64,000 bases of DNA from Isoetes taiwanensis (lineage: Eukaryota; Streptophyta; Lycopodiopsida; Isoetales; Isoetaceae): positions 22,870,162 through 22,934,161 of the forward strand of contig JAJEKV010000013.1 of assembly GCA_021234155.1 (NCBI GenBank), written 5' to 3'. The position numbers and the translations under genes are program-made. Each line of letters starts with the position of its first letter. The first letter of the stretch is position 1. This document shows positions 1 to 12,480 of this stretch, piece by piece. The notes below the pieces were generated by a model. That model was given only the letters and a program-made list of their open reading frames with translations. It did not search any database and was not told the DNA's origin.

Positions 1-680
1 TTTCGGCGCCCAACTTCTTTATGTATGTTTCTTATTAAGAATGGAAGGAAGTTTGCGACGTTTTCTCTTACATAAATCTCTACTTGCTCTTTTGCTCCTA
101 TGGGGAACACTTTAGGCATTCTCCCTAATGAATCTGTCCATACACACATTCGGTGGCCGATTGTAGTGGATCTAGGCTTCTTAGAGCCGATATTACCATG
201 TTAAACTACCTTGCACTTTTGCTTCAAATCTGTTTCTCAATTAGAAATGTTGATCGACCGATACCTAAAGCCATCGCCACCCAAATGCATTGAATTCCCA
301 TCCCCTTTGAGCGCTTCCCCCTCTCCTTCTCTATATAAGTCACACTCAAGACGTCAAAAAAAGGTAACCCTTTTGCATTTGTATGGTTGGGATAAAAAAT
401 TTTTCTTAATTCCGTCTTTTGATTTTTGGTAAGTTTTTTGTAAAGTATTTTTCGCGGCCAAATGGACTTCATGAACTTATTGATTGAAGTTTGTGGAGCA
501 TAGCCTTTCCTCTTTGCTTTTCCCTTGGGCTCTTGGAATCCTAAGTGTGTGTAAGTATATCTCCTCTTCGCTTGAATTGAGTCTCAATGTTTGTCGCCGA
601 ATGATTCTGGCTCTATATCCTCATTTTCTTTGGCTTCTCGAAAGCTTGCAGATGTTGTGAGACAATCCTTCCATCCAAAG
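1..680. other. left flank, no gene recognised
   Basis: No convincing exon, RNA gene or element end is visible. Short open frames overlap on both strands and show no family motif. The stretch is not repeated at the equivalent place of the tandem units to its right, so it lies outside them. Confidence 0.4.
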
Positions 681-3600
681 AAGATCACATCAGCTATTTT
701 CCCGCATCGAACAAGTGCATTCTCACTTGGCCTTTACTCAAGACAAGCATGACATCTCAGATCCTCTTTCATTAGTTCTGAAGATTCTTTTCCAACACAA
801 AAGGCCAACCTTTTGCCCTAAGAATCATCATCAACAAGATCCCCGAGGATCATCGAATAGAATTATAGCTTCAGATATTTAGTTCTAGTACAAGAATGGA
901 GAATGTGGCACCGCATTTCCAAGAGAGTTCATTCTTGAGTAACTAGGTGTGGTGGCTCATCATCATCGATGGTATTCTCATGACAAACCGTAGCTAAATC
1001 CACCGATGGATCAAATCTCTTCATGCTCAAAGAGATCACCCAGTTCTATGTATGAACGCATTCTATGTATGAGTTAAGGAGGTAGGTGTCCCCATGTCCG
1101 ATCTTTGGTGTTCATCATAATGCAGATCAATGATATGAAAACGTGATATCGGTACACTCGGATGAATGTGCCCACGCCCTCTCTAATATTATCCGCATCC
1201 ACATGCAATCTAAGCACTGAAAGGTGTCTTCACGTTCTGGGTGAATCCTGCACAACCATCGCTCGCATCCACATCCCTTCCCACATGGATGCTACTTATT
1301 CACCCAATGACCTCTCGCCAACAACAACAACATTAACATCGATAGTGTTCACCAAGTTCTCCCCGTGTTGCTCATTATCGAGATGAAGGAGAGAACTGGG
1401 TGATGACGATGTGTAGAGAAATCCACAGCAGTTGGGGGTTTCCGCCCTATGATGATATTGCGTGAAGACCGATTGTGATTACCGCCACGCCTAGGCCATT
1501 CGATAAATGTGCCTCCACGGCCAAAGAACGCTATCCGGTGACCGCATTACGGGAATGGAAGCACACATGTGATGGAATTACTGGCCAAGAATCTCCACCA
1601 CGACGTTTTAGAGTCAATGCTCTTTCCATGTAAAAGCCTCTATGCGCCTTCCATATGCCTCTAGCAACAACCACGCCCTATCGAGGAAGTTCTCAAGGTC
1701 CTTCCTAAGCACGAATGACACACACATTGTTAGAAACCCCCGCCGAAATGAGCATAAAATATTCATTGAACAGACAAATGGCGCGGTAAGCGCCATTTGT
1801 TCAAATAACAGCAGCTCAGCATTTATTTACAAAATAGCCGCAAAACCTGCTTATTTGAGTAAATAGCTGATGCTTATTTAGAGACAAATGTATGCAATAA
1901 GGCTTATTTGATCTAATGGCGCACTACCCATTTGGCTTTCTTTAGGAAACAAAACAGAAAACTTAGGACGTTGACACATACTAGCATGACATTACAAGCT
2001 TACTACATATAACTTACGTGATACAAATGACATCAAGATTACGACATACACATTAGTAGAGATTACCATGACTACAAGATTATTATTGTTACAGACATTG
2101 TTGGACATTGACATTGTTACGATATTACAAATCGACACTACAGACATTATTTCCTCGATTGTTATTGTGTTACTACGTGTGATTATGCTGTGGTAGAAAC
2201 ATTATTCTCGCGACTTTATAGAGAAATTATTACAGAACTAAAATGTAATGCCACTAACCTTTGGGATCATTGTAGATCGAAATCCGCCATTGAAAGAAGG
2301 AAGAGCTCTTGAATCAAGTAGGGCCAAGCAACTGGCGAAGCCAAGCAACGAATGAAGAAGTTACCGCTAATCAAGTGAAGCGCTCATGGTGAAATGAAGA
2401 AGCTCAAGCAATCCAAGTGAAGCGCCCGCTATGAAAATGAAGAAGCGCCAGAACCAACTAAAGCGCCAAGAACCGGTTGGTAGGTAATCTAAAGAAGGCC
2501 ACGGAACTGCCTGGCGATCTAATAGATCGCCCGACTGGCGCTGTCCTCTAAGCGCAAGTACCGCTGGATGCTGAAGCGAGGAGCGAAATCGCGCATCCGC
2601 TAATACGAGGATCTAAAGCCTTCCGCTTACCATATCTCAGACTACAGATTATAAACGGGCTTTGAGACAGGACCGCACAATATACGCGGTAAAAGTATGA
2701 ATTCAAATTTTAAAATTGTATGGACGGGCGGGGAATTCAAATTTTAGAATCTAATCAAGGACGGCATGTGAAATTCAAATTCAAAATTTAAAATTTAAGT
2801 ATCTGACGCTGGCGTATCGGCGGCTGGCAGACGGCACATACAACCTGCTGCTACCATTTATTTCGGGACGTTTTATTTTTCTCTCTCATTTCATTTCTTT
2901 TCATTTCATTTCGACCACAAATTTATCAAGCTTTCCGCTACTACCAGTCACCAAATACTTCCGCTTCTTCTAGCGCTTCTTCCGTTTAGCGCTTCTTCGA
3001 GTAGCGCTTCGTTGATCCGGAGCTCGAGGAAAAGGCGAGTAGAATTTCTACTCTGCCCCTCAGACGCTGACTGTGACGGCCAGACATAATGAGATGGCCT
3101 CTCAAGTTCAGTTATTGTACTATTTTTTAGCCGCTTGTCATGGTAGAAATAATGGCTTCATGTAATGTGTCTAGGATAGTTAGTTCCTTTGTTCCGGTTT
3201 AAAGAAATAGCTGACCACTGCTTCATGTAGCCAGGTCTAAAGATAGTTAGTTCCTTTGTTCCGGCTCTAAAGAAATAATAGCTGACCGGCCATTGCTTCA
3301 TGTAGCCAGTGTCTAGGATAGAGTTTTTGTGGTTCCATTTAAATTTCGTTAGTTTTGTAGTTTGTTTAGATCGATAGGTGTAATGTAAATGGCGCCATCG
3401 GCAGGCCATTTTTTATGCAAATGGCGCCGTTATTTCTCGACCGCCAGTTCATCAGCCTTGCCAACAATCTAGAAAGTACAAAGCCTTATTATCGACTCTG
3501 GCCGAGAATGCCTCGACTCGGTGCTTGAATGGGAGGTACACTGGATTGTTGGTCGAAGCCGGATACCACTCGCCACCGGTGAAATATAAGAAATGGGCTG

Positions 3601-5278
3601 CTTTCATTTGCATGGAAATGAGCAGCCATTTGTATCGAACAGCAAAATGGCGCAGAAATATTTGCCATTTCGAGAAATGAGCTATTATGCCATTTCAAAA
3701 ATGGCATGATTTGATTGGGTTGGGGTTTCATGATTTGATTGTTGATTTGTTGTTTTCTTGTGCGCCTTCGTTGTCCAAGGCCCAAAATCGTGAGGACGGA
3801 GAAGACGCGGTCATGGCCGAAGGTTATGGTGCATGGGAAATTGTCGTGGCAATTCCCTTTGAGGAAGGGGTCGACCCCACAAAGGGGGACAAGAGGAGAG
3901 AACTTTGCCTCCCTACAAAGTCAAGAAGTGGTGAGCAAGACGCTGGATGCGCTTTGGCATCATTGTCAACATGCGGAGGTGAAAAAGCGGTGGAAGATTA
4001 GACTTCCTTGGTTGCACAAATGGAGGATCCCGTGAATGTCGCATTGACTGCACTGGCGATGGACTCGGCAGCTTTACGATCCACGATGATGGAGTCCAAG
4101 ATCGCTGACCGTGACATACGCTAAAAGAAAGGTTGGCCGCTGTCTTCATACGAAAAACAGAGGCAACTGGTATTAATGGCACGGGCCGAAAGCACACTTT
4201 TAGAGGATTTGGCATTCTCCGGCTCAGCCTATGGACGATCAAAGAACTCAGGTCACATATTGTCGAGCCTAAGACCTCTTGTAATATGCCCGCTTCTAAT
4301 GGATGACTTGGTCGGTGTGAGATTTCATGAAAAGCCAAACCTCAGGCAAAACCCGCTTTCCAAGGGAAGAAAAAAGACAAACCAAAGGAAGTCCAAATGG
4401 AAGGGATGTGAGCATGAGGAAGAGAATCAAAAGAAAGACGAGAAAATGCCGTGTCCTCCAAAGGCAAACCCCAAGTCTCCTCCTATCGATTCCTGGGTTT
4501 CTCCTATCAAGTCCACTCGCCAAACCCCGCATTCCGGTGAGAGAACCATTAGTGATACCAAATCCTCCCCACATGGGAGAGGTAAAGGCACCGATCGACT
4601 GAAAGCATTCCGCAAAAAAGAAGGAGGGAAACAAAGAAGGGAGATGAGGGTCGAAAAGCGGAGGAAAATGGAGTTTGGAGGTCCCCTTCGAACCGAAGAT
4701 GGACCGCGGATGCCGAGGAGGAGTTGCGAAGAAACTCTAAAAAAAAATACGACGGCCACATTGCTCTAGGGTAACATATAAAATATCCATCCGATATGAA
4801 GAGGCACCTCCTAACATGACAAAGACGAAGTTGTAAATCCCTAACATGTTAGGAAAACGGTAAGTCATTTATCAAGATCCCCATCCAGCCTTCACGCGGC
4901 AGATGTGGTGCCCCTTTGATCCGTGATATCTAAGCAAATTTGGTACCATGGTCACAAGAATCAATTGGCCGGTATGAGGTTCTACATCATCAATGGCAAC
5001 CATTCGCCTCAAATTTTACCGTGTAGTCGGTTGGGGACGAAGATGCCGTGAGTAGAACTGCTGTAAAAGATTTACACTTTATAGGTTCCGCAGTTCTTCG
5101 AGAACTGGTGACTTGGACCTTCTTCGGCCTAGGTGGATGTCAATGACATCAGAAGCTGTGATCTAAGCTTAAGGAAACTATACGCAGATCGATACACCAC
5201 CAAGAGGGCATTACTGTGAGGCGGCAAGCCGCGACCAGCAGAAAAAGGCCAATCAAGAAGGCTGCATCGTATCACAAG
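680..5278. repeat. tandem ~4.5 kb repeat, unit 1
   Basis: This unit aligns collinearly with the next one at an offset of about 4.5-4.6 kb. Matching landmarks are the CAAGTGCATTCTCACTTGG block (about 711 and 5331), ATGAATGTGCCCACG (1161 and 5753), an AT-rich AATTCAAATTTTA stretch (about 2700 and 7245) and a TTTCATGATTTGATTG block (about 3727 and 8229). Both units end with ACAAGGTATGTACC. Fragmentary coding-like stretches with basic, Lys-rich peptides (about 4320-4770) suggest a gag-like or non-autonomous retrotransposon, but no catalytic domain is recognisable. The base composition is unusually CG-word rich for plant repeat DNA. The tandem arrangement is seen directly; the element class is inference. 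Confidence 0.75.
3154..3345. repeat. 65-75 bp minisatellite, three copies
   Basis: Three units begin at 3154, 3219 and 3294 with TGCTTCATGTA or GGCTTCATGTA. Each contains CTAGGATAGTTAGTTCC or a close variant, and the first two also contain AAAGAAATA..GCTGACC. The same motif series occurs in repeat unit 2 at about 7715-7835, so it predates the 4.5 kb duplication. Confidence 0.7.
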
Positions 5279-8200
5279 GTATGTACCATCAGATTTTCAA
5301 ATGGCGCCATCACATCGCTATTTCCCAGAACAAGTGCATTCTCACTTGGCCTTTCTGCTGAAACTGACATCTCGGATCCTCTTTCATTAGTTAGGAAGCA
5401 CCTTTCCAACACAAAGGCCAACCTTTGTGTCTCTAAGAAATTCATCATCAACGACATCGAGGATCAAGATAGAATTATAGCTACGCATATTTGGTTCTAG
5501 TACAAGAATGGAGAATGTGTACGCATTTCAAAGTTGTTCTTGAGTAACTAGGTGGTGGCTCATCTAATCATGCGATGGTATTAGCGAGCAATAGAGTAGC
5601 TAAATCCAGCGATGGATCAATCTCTTCATCGCATCGTCTTGCCTCCACGATTCTATGTATGGGTTGTATGGGTAGGTGTCCCCATGTCGATCTTGGTGTC
5701 TCATCATGGATCAATGCCATCAAACCCGTATGTATGGCCGGCAGGCCATTCGATGAATGTGCCCACGACCCTACGCAATATTATGCGCACCGCACATGCA
5801 ATCGAGGCTTTGAGTTGGCACCCGCGATACCGGTGGCTTGCAACCACGTTGCATTGCATCCACATCCTTCCCATGGATGCTACTTCTATTCAGCCAATGA
5901 CCTCGCCAACAACAACATTGTCCTTTGCATAAGTTCACCAAGTTCTCAGGTGTTGCTCATTGGGTAGGATGAAGAAGCTGGTGATGGCGATGTAGAGGAA
6001 CTACTAGGCGAGGTTGGGGGTTTCCGTCTCGGATGATGATACGGGTGAAGCATCACGGGCCGATTCTCCGCATCACGTCTAGGCCATTCGATAAATGTTA
6101 CCTCGGCTGTAGCGTTATCCACTTTGCACATGGAATGGGAAGCACATGGGATGGAATTATGGCCCCGGTAACCTCCCGCGGCGGCGTTCTTAAAGTAGTC
6201 AATGCTCTTTCCATGTAGGGGCACCCTCTATGCGGTTCATGCCCCTAACCTTATTACGTCCCCACGGGAAGTTCTGCAAGGTCCTTTTCACAAGCGTACA
6301 GCTTCTTTTGACACATTTATTAGAAACCCTTGAAATGGGCATAAAATATTCACAAAAAGCAGGACAAATGGCGGGTCGCCCATTTGTTCAAATAACGCTT
6401 GGCCAGCGCCATTTGCCACAAAAATAAAAGCGGTAACGCCATTTTGCATAAATAATAAGCGGATGCGTATTTAGGAACAAATGGCGCCCAGTAGCGTAAT
6501 ATTATCTAATAAGCGCCACCATCATTTGGCTTTCTTAGGAACAAAGCGGAAAAAACTTGGGACTGATGATTACGGTCTGATATTACTACTGACACTACAT
6601 GTAATACGAGGGGATACAACGGTTAAGTTGCATTACGTTGGTAAGATTACTGGGACTACAAGTTATTAGAGTTGTTACAGGACTTCTGAGGTATTACCGG
6701 TTGTTCTGATTCTGATTCACACTTCTGTTATTTCTGGGTTATTTACGGGTTACTGATTACTACGAGGGGTAGAAACATTATTACGCATATAGGAGAAATT
6801 GGCGGCGGTAAAACTAAGCAGAGCAGTCAACAACCTTAGGATCGGCCCCAGATCGAGAATGCGCCATTGAAAGGAAAGAACTAGCAAGATCAAGTGGCTT
6901 TGCTAACCAAGTGGCCTTTGCTATGAAATGAAAGCTACCAACTAATCAAGTGAAGCGCCTGGCCCATCAAATAGAAGCGCGCTATGAAATGAAGAAGCGC
7001 CGCAATATCGCGCCACAAAGCGAAGGTGGCAAAGAAAGCGCCTGTTGAACCGATTCACCTAAAAAGCGGAATAGGCAGTAAAACTTGGCGGCCAAGTCCT
7101 CTAAAACATGAGTACCTGCCCGGATGTTGGCGGGCGGAATAAAATGTAACTACGAACCACGAGGGCAATATACATTTTACCATATATCGTACCGCCGGGC
7201 CTCATGGCTTTGAGGCGAGGCTGGCACAATATATCACGAAAAAGTGGTGAAATTCAAATTTTAAAAATTAAATTGAGACGGGCGGGGAATTCAAATTTTT
7301 AGAATTCAATAGCGGGCAATTCAAATTCAAAATTTAAAATTTAAGTGTGAGGGCCGGGTGGAAAGGAAATTTGGCCGGTGACGGTGGCGGGCAAATCACA
7401 ATGGCGCCATTTATTTGACGGGTTTATTTTCTCTCATTTCATTTCTTTCATTTCATTTCATCCGCCGACTATCGGGACCTTAGCGGCGCCCGGCCATCAG
7501 CCTTCTCTCTCTAAGCCTTAAGCTTTCTCTCTCTAAGCGCCTTGGTAAAGCACATTTGGTGGGAGCTTCGAGGGAAAAAGGTGGAGTAAATTTCGGTCCA
7601 CATGCGTTACTGTCGGATTAGCATATCACGATAGCCTCGAGGTTCGAGTTAGTTAAATGCTTGTTTTTTAAATTTTTAAATTGGTCATGGGTATTGAAAT
7701 AAGCCTTGGCCATGGCCTGTTTCATGTACCAGTGTCTAGGATAGTTAGTTTTCGTGGTTTCGTCTGAAAAGAAATAAGCTGACCCTATTTGTTTCATCAA
7801 CCCGGTGTCCCTAGGATAGAGTTTTTGTGGTTCCGTTTTTGGGAACGTGTTAGTTTTGTAGTTTGTTTAGATCCGGATGTAGTGTAATGTAAATGGCCTT
7901 CTGTTTCCATGCAAATAAACGTATTTAGCATTTTCTCGGCGGCGATCGCCTCTCCCTCGACTTGCCAACAATCTAAAGTCACGAGGCCTTATTATGCTTT
8001 CGGCGTCGAGAATACCTCGACTTCAGCCCAGCGAGAATAAGGAGGTGTACACTACGAATTGTTGGCTGGTGAGATACCAACTAGCCGATTCGAAATGGGC
8101 GCGGCAGCTCCATTTGCATGGAAATGGTAGCGGCCGCGCCATTTAATATCAATAAATGGTATTCTTCCATTTACGAAATAATGGCGGCGCCATTTCCATG

Positions 8201-9790
8201 CAAAATGGCGTAGTGGGTTGGGTTTGGGTTTCATGATTTGATTGTTGATTTGTTGTTTTCTTGTGCGGCTTAGTTGTCCAAGGCCCAAAGCGTGAGTGGC
8301 CGGAGAAAGGCGTGGTCATGGTTTGGAAGGCCATGGTGCATGGAAATTGTGGGGCAATTCCCTTGGAGGAAGGGTCCGACCCACAAGGGGGACAAGAGGA
8401 GAGAACTTTGCCTCCTCACAAAGTCAAAAGTGGTGAGCAAGCGTTGTGATGCGGCTTGGCATCATTGTCAACATCACGGGGAGGTGAAAAGCGAGGAAGA
8501 TTGGACTTCCTTGGTTTTGCACACGGTGGAGGATCCGTGAATGTCGGCATTGACACATCTTGCATGGGTAGCGGTTTCGATCCCACGAGATGATGGAATC
8601 CGGCATCAGGACGGGCGATCTCTGCCAAAAATTTGTGGCCGTTGCCTTCATCACAACGAGAGGCGGCTGGTATTAATGTACGATCAAGCTACTTAGAGGA
8701 TTTGGCATTCTCGGATTCGGCTATGGAATGGGATCAAAAACTTCATGTCACATATTGTCGAGCCAAGACCTCTTGTAATATACACACTCTAATGGACAGA
8801 CACTTGGCCCGACGAGGAGATTTCAAGGAAAAGGCCAAACCTTAGGCAAACCAAGCCAAAGGGAAAAAAAGACAAACCAAAGAAGTCCAAATGGAAGGGG
8901 CCACATGAGGAAGAGAATCAAAAAAGAAAGGCGAGGAAAATGCAGGGGTCTCCTCCCAAGTCCGGCTCCCAAGTCTCCTCACTACTCGGGATGGGTTCTC
9001 CCTATCAAGTCCCAGGCCAAAGCGGGATTGAGAGAGAACCATTAGTGATACTAAATCCTCCCCACATCCCGAGAGGTAAAAACCTTTACATCGGCGGTGA
9101 TAGCATTCAGCCTAAAAGGAAGAGGGAAACAAAGAAGGAGATGAGGTGAAAGCGAGAAGAAATGGAAAGTTTGGAGGTGCCTTGAGCCCGAAGATGGACC
9201 GTGATCTTAGAGGAGGAGTTGGCGGAAGAAACTCTAAAAAATCTGGCCCGGCCTGATCCACATGTTTCCTCTAGGTGTGACATATATCGAGAAAAATATC
9301 CATCGGGATATGGAAGGCACCTCTAACATGGCGGCCCCGAGTTGTAAATCCACGAACATGTTAGGAAGCTGTGCAGTCATTTCTTTGAAGATCCCCATCC
9401 AGTCTTCCATGGCCGCCCGGATGTGGTGCCCTTTGATCGGATACAAAGCGGCTAGTACCATGGTCACAAGAATCGACACTGGCAGTATGAGTTCTACATC
9501 ATCAATGGCAACCATTACGTCTGTTGCGCTCGGCTTCGTGTGTTAGAAGTTGGGGGCGAAAGATGCGGTAGAACTTCGAAAAGATTTACACTTATAGGTT
9601 CTGCGAGTTCTTTACGGGCGAGTGACTTGGACCTTCTTGACTTAGTGTGGATGTCAATGACATGTCGTAGCGGGGGCGGTGTTTAAGGAACCATCACCTT
9701 GGTCGGATACACCACTGCGTAGGCAATACCGGGAGTGCGGCAAAGCCGGCACCGGCGGAAAAGGCCAATCAAAGAAGCGGCGAATACAAG
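5279..9790. repeat. tandem ~4.5 kb repeat, unit 2
   Basis: Second copy of the preceding unit, diverged mostly by small clustered substitutions and indels in which one copy has a CG-rich string. It includes the counterpart of the minisatellite (about 7715-7835) and of the Lys-rich coding-like stretch (about 8820-9240). The frames at 5612-5932 and 9262-9546 are open but match nothing I recognise. After 9790 only some tens of bases of a possible third copy can be followed before similarity is lost. Confidence 0.75.
7715..7835. repeat. counterpart of the 65-75 bp minisatellite
   Basis: About two units are visible, sharing TTTCATGTACCAGTGTC, CTAGGATAG and AAGAAATAAGCTGACC with the array at 3154-3345. 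Spacing differs by small indels. Confidence 0.6.
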
Positions 9791-12480
9791 GTATGTACCA
9801 TCATTATGAGCCAAATGAAATGCTAGCGCCATTTGCGCCAGGGTCAAATGGCGCCGACGGTGCCATTTGACCTTTGCTGCGCATTCAAGCTCTAACATGT
9901 TCGGTTTGCCTTTCGGCATTACCTTGAAATGGTTGACAAGATTCTCGGGAAAGCATACCAAGGATGTCAGCGAGGTTCGTTTTCATGCGGGACTGACATT
10001 TCACGCTCTCTTTAAGCCAAATGTGGAATAAATGGAAAGGGGGGAGCTGAAGAAAGATAACAAAGACCCAACAAATAGCGTCAATTGGGCAAAGGATAAG
10101 GATTATTTTAGCGAGAACTACCTCAGATGCATGAGGGCCTAGATTATGAAGATTAGACTGTCCTCGAGGGGAAGCCATCGGAGGGAGATTTATGTTAAGG
10201 TCACATCGGATTATAAGGGTGATAATTTTTTCAGGCGAGAACCGCAGAACTTTGAGGATTCTTGCCTACATGAAGAAGGAGATTCTCAACTACATCCATG
10301 ATGAACTTGGAATCAAGTCTGAGAAAAGTTCGAGGACTTGAGAAGGTGATTATTAGAGGGATTCCCAGGACTCAACCCTCCTATGGTGGGGGTGGTGCAT
10401 AATAAGTGGGTCATAAGCGGCATCACGAAGAGGCGTCCATGGTAATGTGCCCTTCTCATTAGGCAGATCCATCAAGTAAGCTTCTAAAGCCGAGGCCGGG
10501 GCGACCTCAAAAGATATTATGTGGAGTCGTTTCTAGTGGTGGGATTGTCCGGGGATCCGATCGTGTTGTCTGCCCGGCATGATGTTTGGATCTGAGGCAA
10601 ATTACTCCGATTTGGGATCCGCCACTTTCTGGCCAAAATTCTTTGATCTTGCTTCTAAGATGACAAATGTTGAGACATCTTGGATAATATGTTTTGCTAA
10701 ATACTTGAACATCTGAGTCTCTTCTGCAATGCCACAGGAGAGACTAGAATCCAGATCTAAAGTTTACTTAGGCATATGCGAAGAGGAAAGTGGGTGGGCA
10801 CGGTGGTGGCATAAAAGAACCAACATTTGTGGTTCTAGCCACGGGATCTCAAGCAAAGCGGCTGATGAACACATGGATTTGAGGGTTTTATGGTGAACAT
10901 CCCAGGAAAGCATCGAAGTTCCTAAGACCCATAAAGATGCAATTGGTGCGAGCGAGGAGAATCTGGCTAACAAGCTCTGAGGGCGAGGTTCAAATCACGG
11001 TTGACAAGGTATGGAAGGGGAATCGGGGTTGGTCTGCTACAGCGGCATACCTTGTCACGATAAAACTCGCCCTCGGGTAACTTTGTTCTAGACTTTTTAA
11101 GGTGGGGCTTTGCTGGGGCATCATTGCGGTTAAAAAGGAGTTGTGTGGCCTATGAGCATGATGGAAGAAAGATCAATGTATGCTGGGATTCTTCAAAAGA
11201 ATTGACAGCGTCATTAATCCACAGCTTGATCCGGCAACCATGGACTCTCGTAAAGGTTTTGGCACTCACTTGGACCTACTCCGGAGAGACATCACATGGT
11301 GGTGGAGGAGAGACATCACATGGTGGTGGAGTAGAGGCCACGGGATCCGGGGAACAAATTGTAAAAGACCTGTTAGCGGGTTGGCCCGGGGTAAGATTAA
11401 CCGGGAAGATATTGATAAAAGCGGATGATAAGATTTTTGGTGAGGAATATTGGCCCGGTTGCATATCATACTTGTATATAAGATTTACCTCGTGGTATTG
11501 TTGATTCTTGTCTTGATTAATCTTTTGAATCTGCGATGACACATCTGATCTTAATGTATTTGCCTTTTGTATATCTTACTTGTAAAGCAAATAGCCTTGC
11601 CATTTTTGCAATATGAATATATTACAGCAATTTGCAGCGGCCAGCGTATTTGTTTACTTTTTCCGTGTATTGTCCTTATGATTCACTTCAAATCACGGCT
11701 GACTTTATTGCTTTTTCCCCAATTTTTCTTCAAATGGCGCAACCGGGTTGTTTTTCGCCCGTCGATTTCCGCCCATTTAAATGTCAAATGAGGCGGTTTT
11801 CAGGCTAATACTTGTGTGCATTTTTAAGTAAATAAGCCTTGATTTGATTCTTGAATGTGTGAAAAAAACAACGAACAATTTCATTTGGCGAAAATGGAAT
11901 CCGCGAAATTTCCAACTTTAATGAAACTTCTGCTTGAATCTAGTTGTCATTATCAGGGCGGGGAACTAGTTAGCTCGATACCAATGTTAGAATCGAGCTT
12001 GGGGTTTGAACCCAGTATACCAAGACTCTGTCTCCTTCAAACCCACCCGCTCCTAAACTTTTACGCATACACGCACTTGTATACACTTTTCGACTCATTA
12101 TTTTCTATCACCATCATTCATCTATATATTTTCTCATCAACTGGATATATCCACTTGTCAAATCGTGCATGCCCTTCATATAGAAAGTTTTCCAACTTGC
12201 CTAAATAATGGGATGCCACTTTGTCCTTAAGTTCAGTTTGTAGTTGACTTTGACCCGTTTGACCGGTCAAAACCCTAAGTGGCGGGCGAGGGGGTATCAA
12301 GCATTTTCAAAGCGGCAGTAGCAGCGTGCGGGTAGTACACGCCCCACCACTTTTCAACTTCTATGTTTTTTCTTGCATTCCACGCACTTTGCTTCTCATG
12401 AATGCTTGTATGAATCCTCATTAGCCTAGGGGCCAAGATGTGGTCACTAATCCCCTTATATGCTCGAATATCACATGACA
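9791..12480. other. anonymous stretch with a 24-bp tandem duplication
   Basis: Broken coding-like stretches run on the plus strand (for example 10260-10320 and the open frame 11124-11504), but none contains a motif I can assign. A 24-bp unit reading GGAGAGACATCACATGGTGG plus TGGA is repeated exactly at 11283-11306 and 11307-11330; being a multiple of three, it keeps the open frame. Nothing else is supported. Confidence 0.4.

Noticed and set aside
4176-4769. 197-codon basic open frame as a host gene
   Set aside because: It lies in the tandem repeat unit, its counterpart in unit 2 is not conserved as one frame, and it has no domain; more likely a repeat-derived gag-like remnant.
11972-11983. 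Minus-strand TTGGTATCGAGC, resembling a copia primer-binding site, with GGGTTCAAACCCC nearby
   Set aside because: Only the short motif matches; no LTR end, gag or second LTR could be identified beside it.
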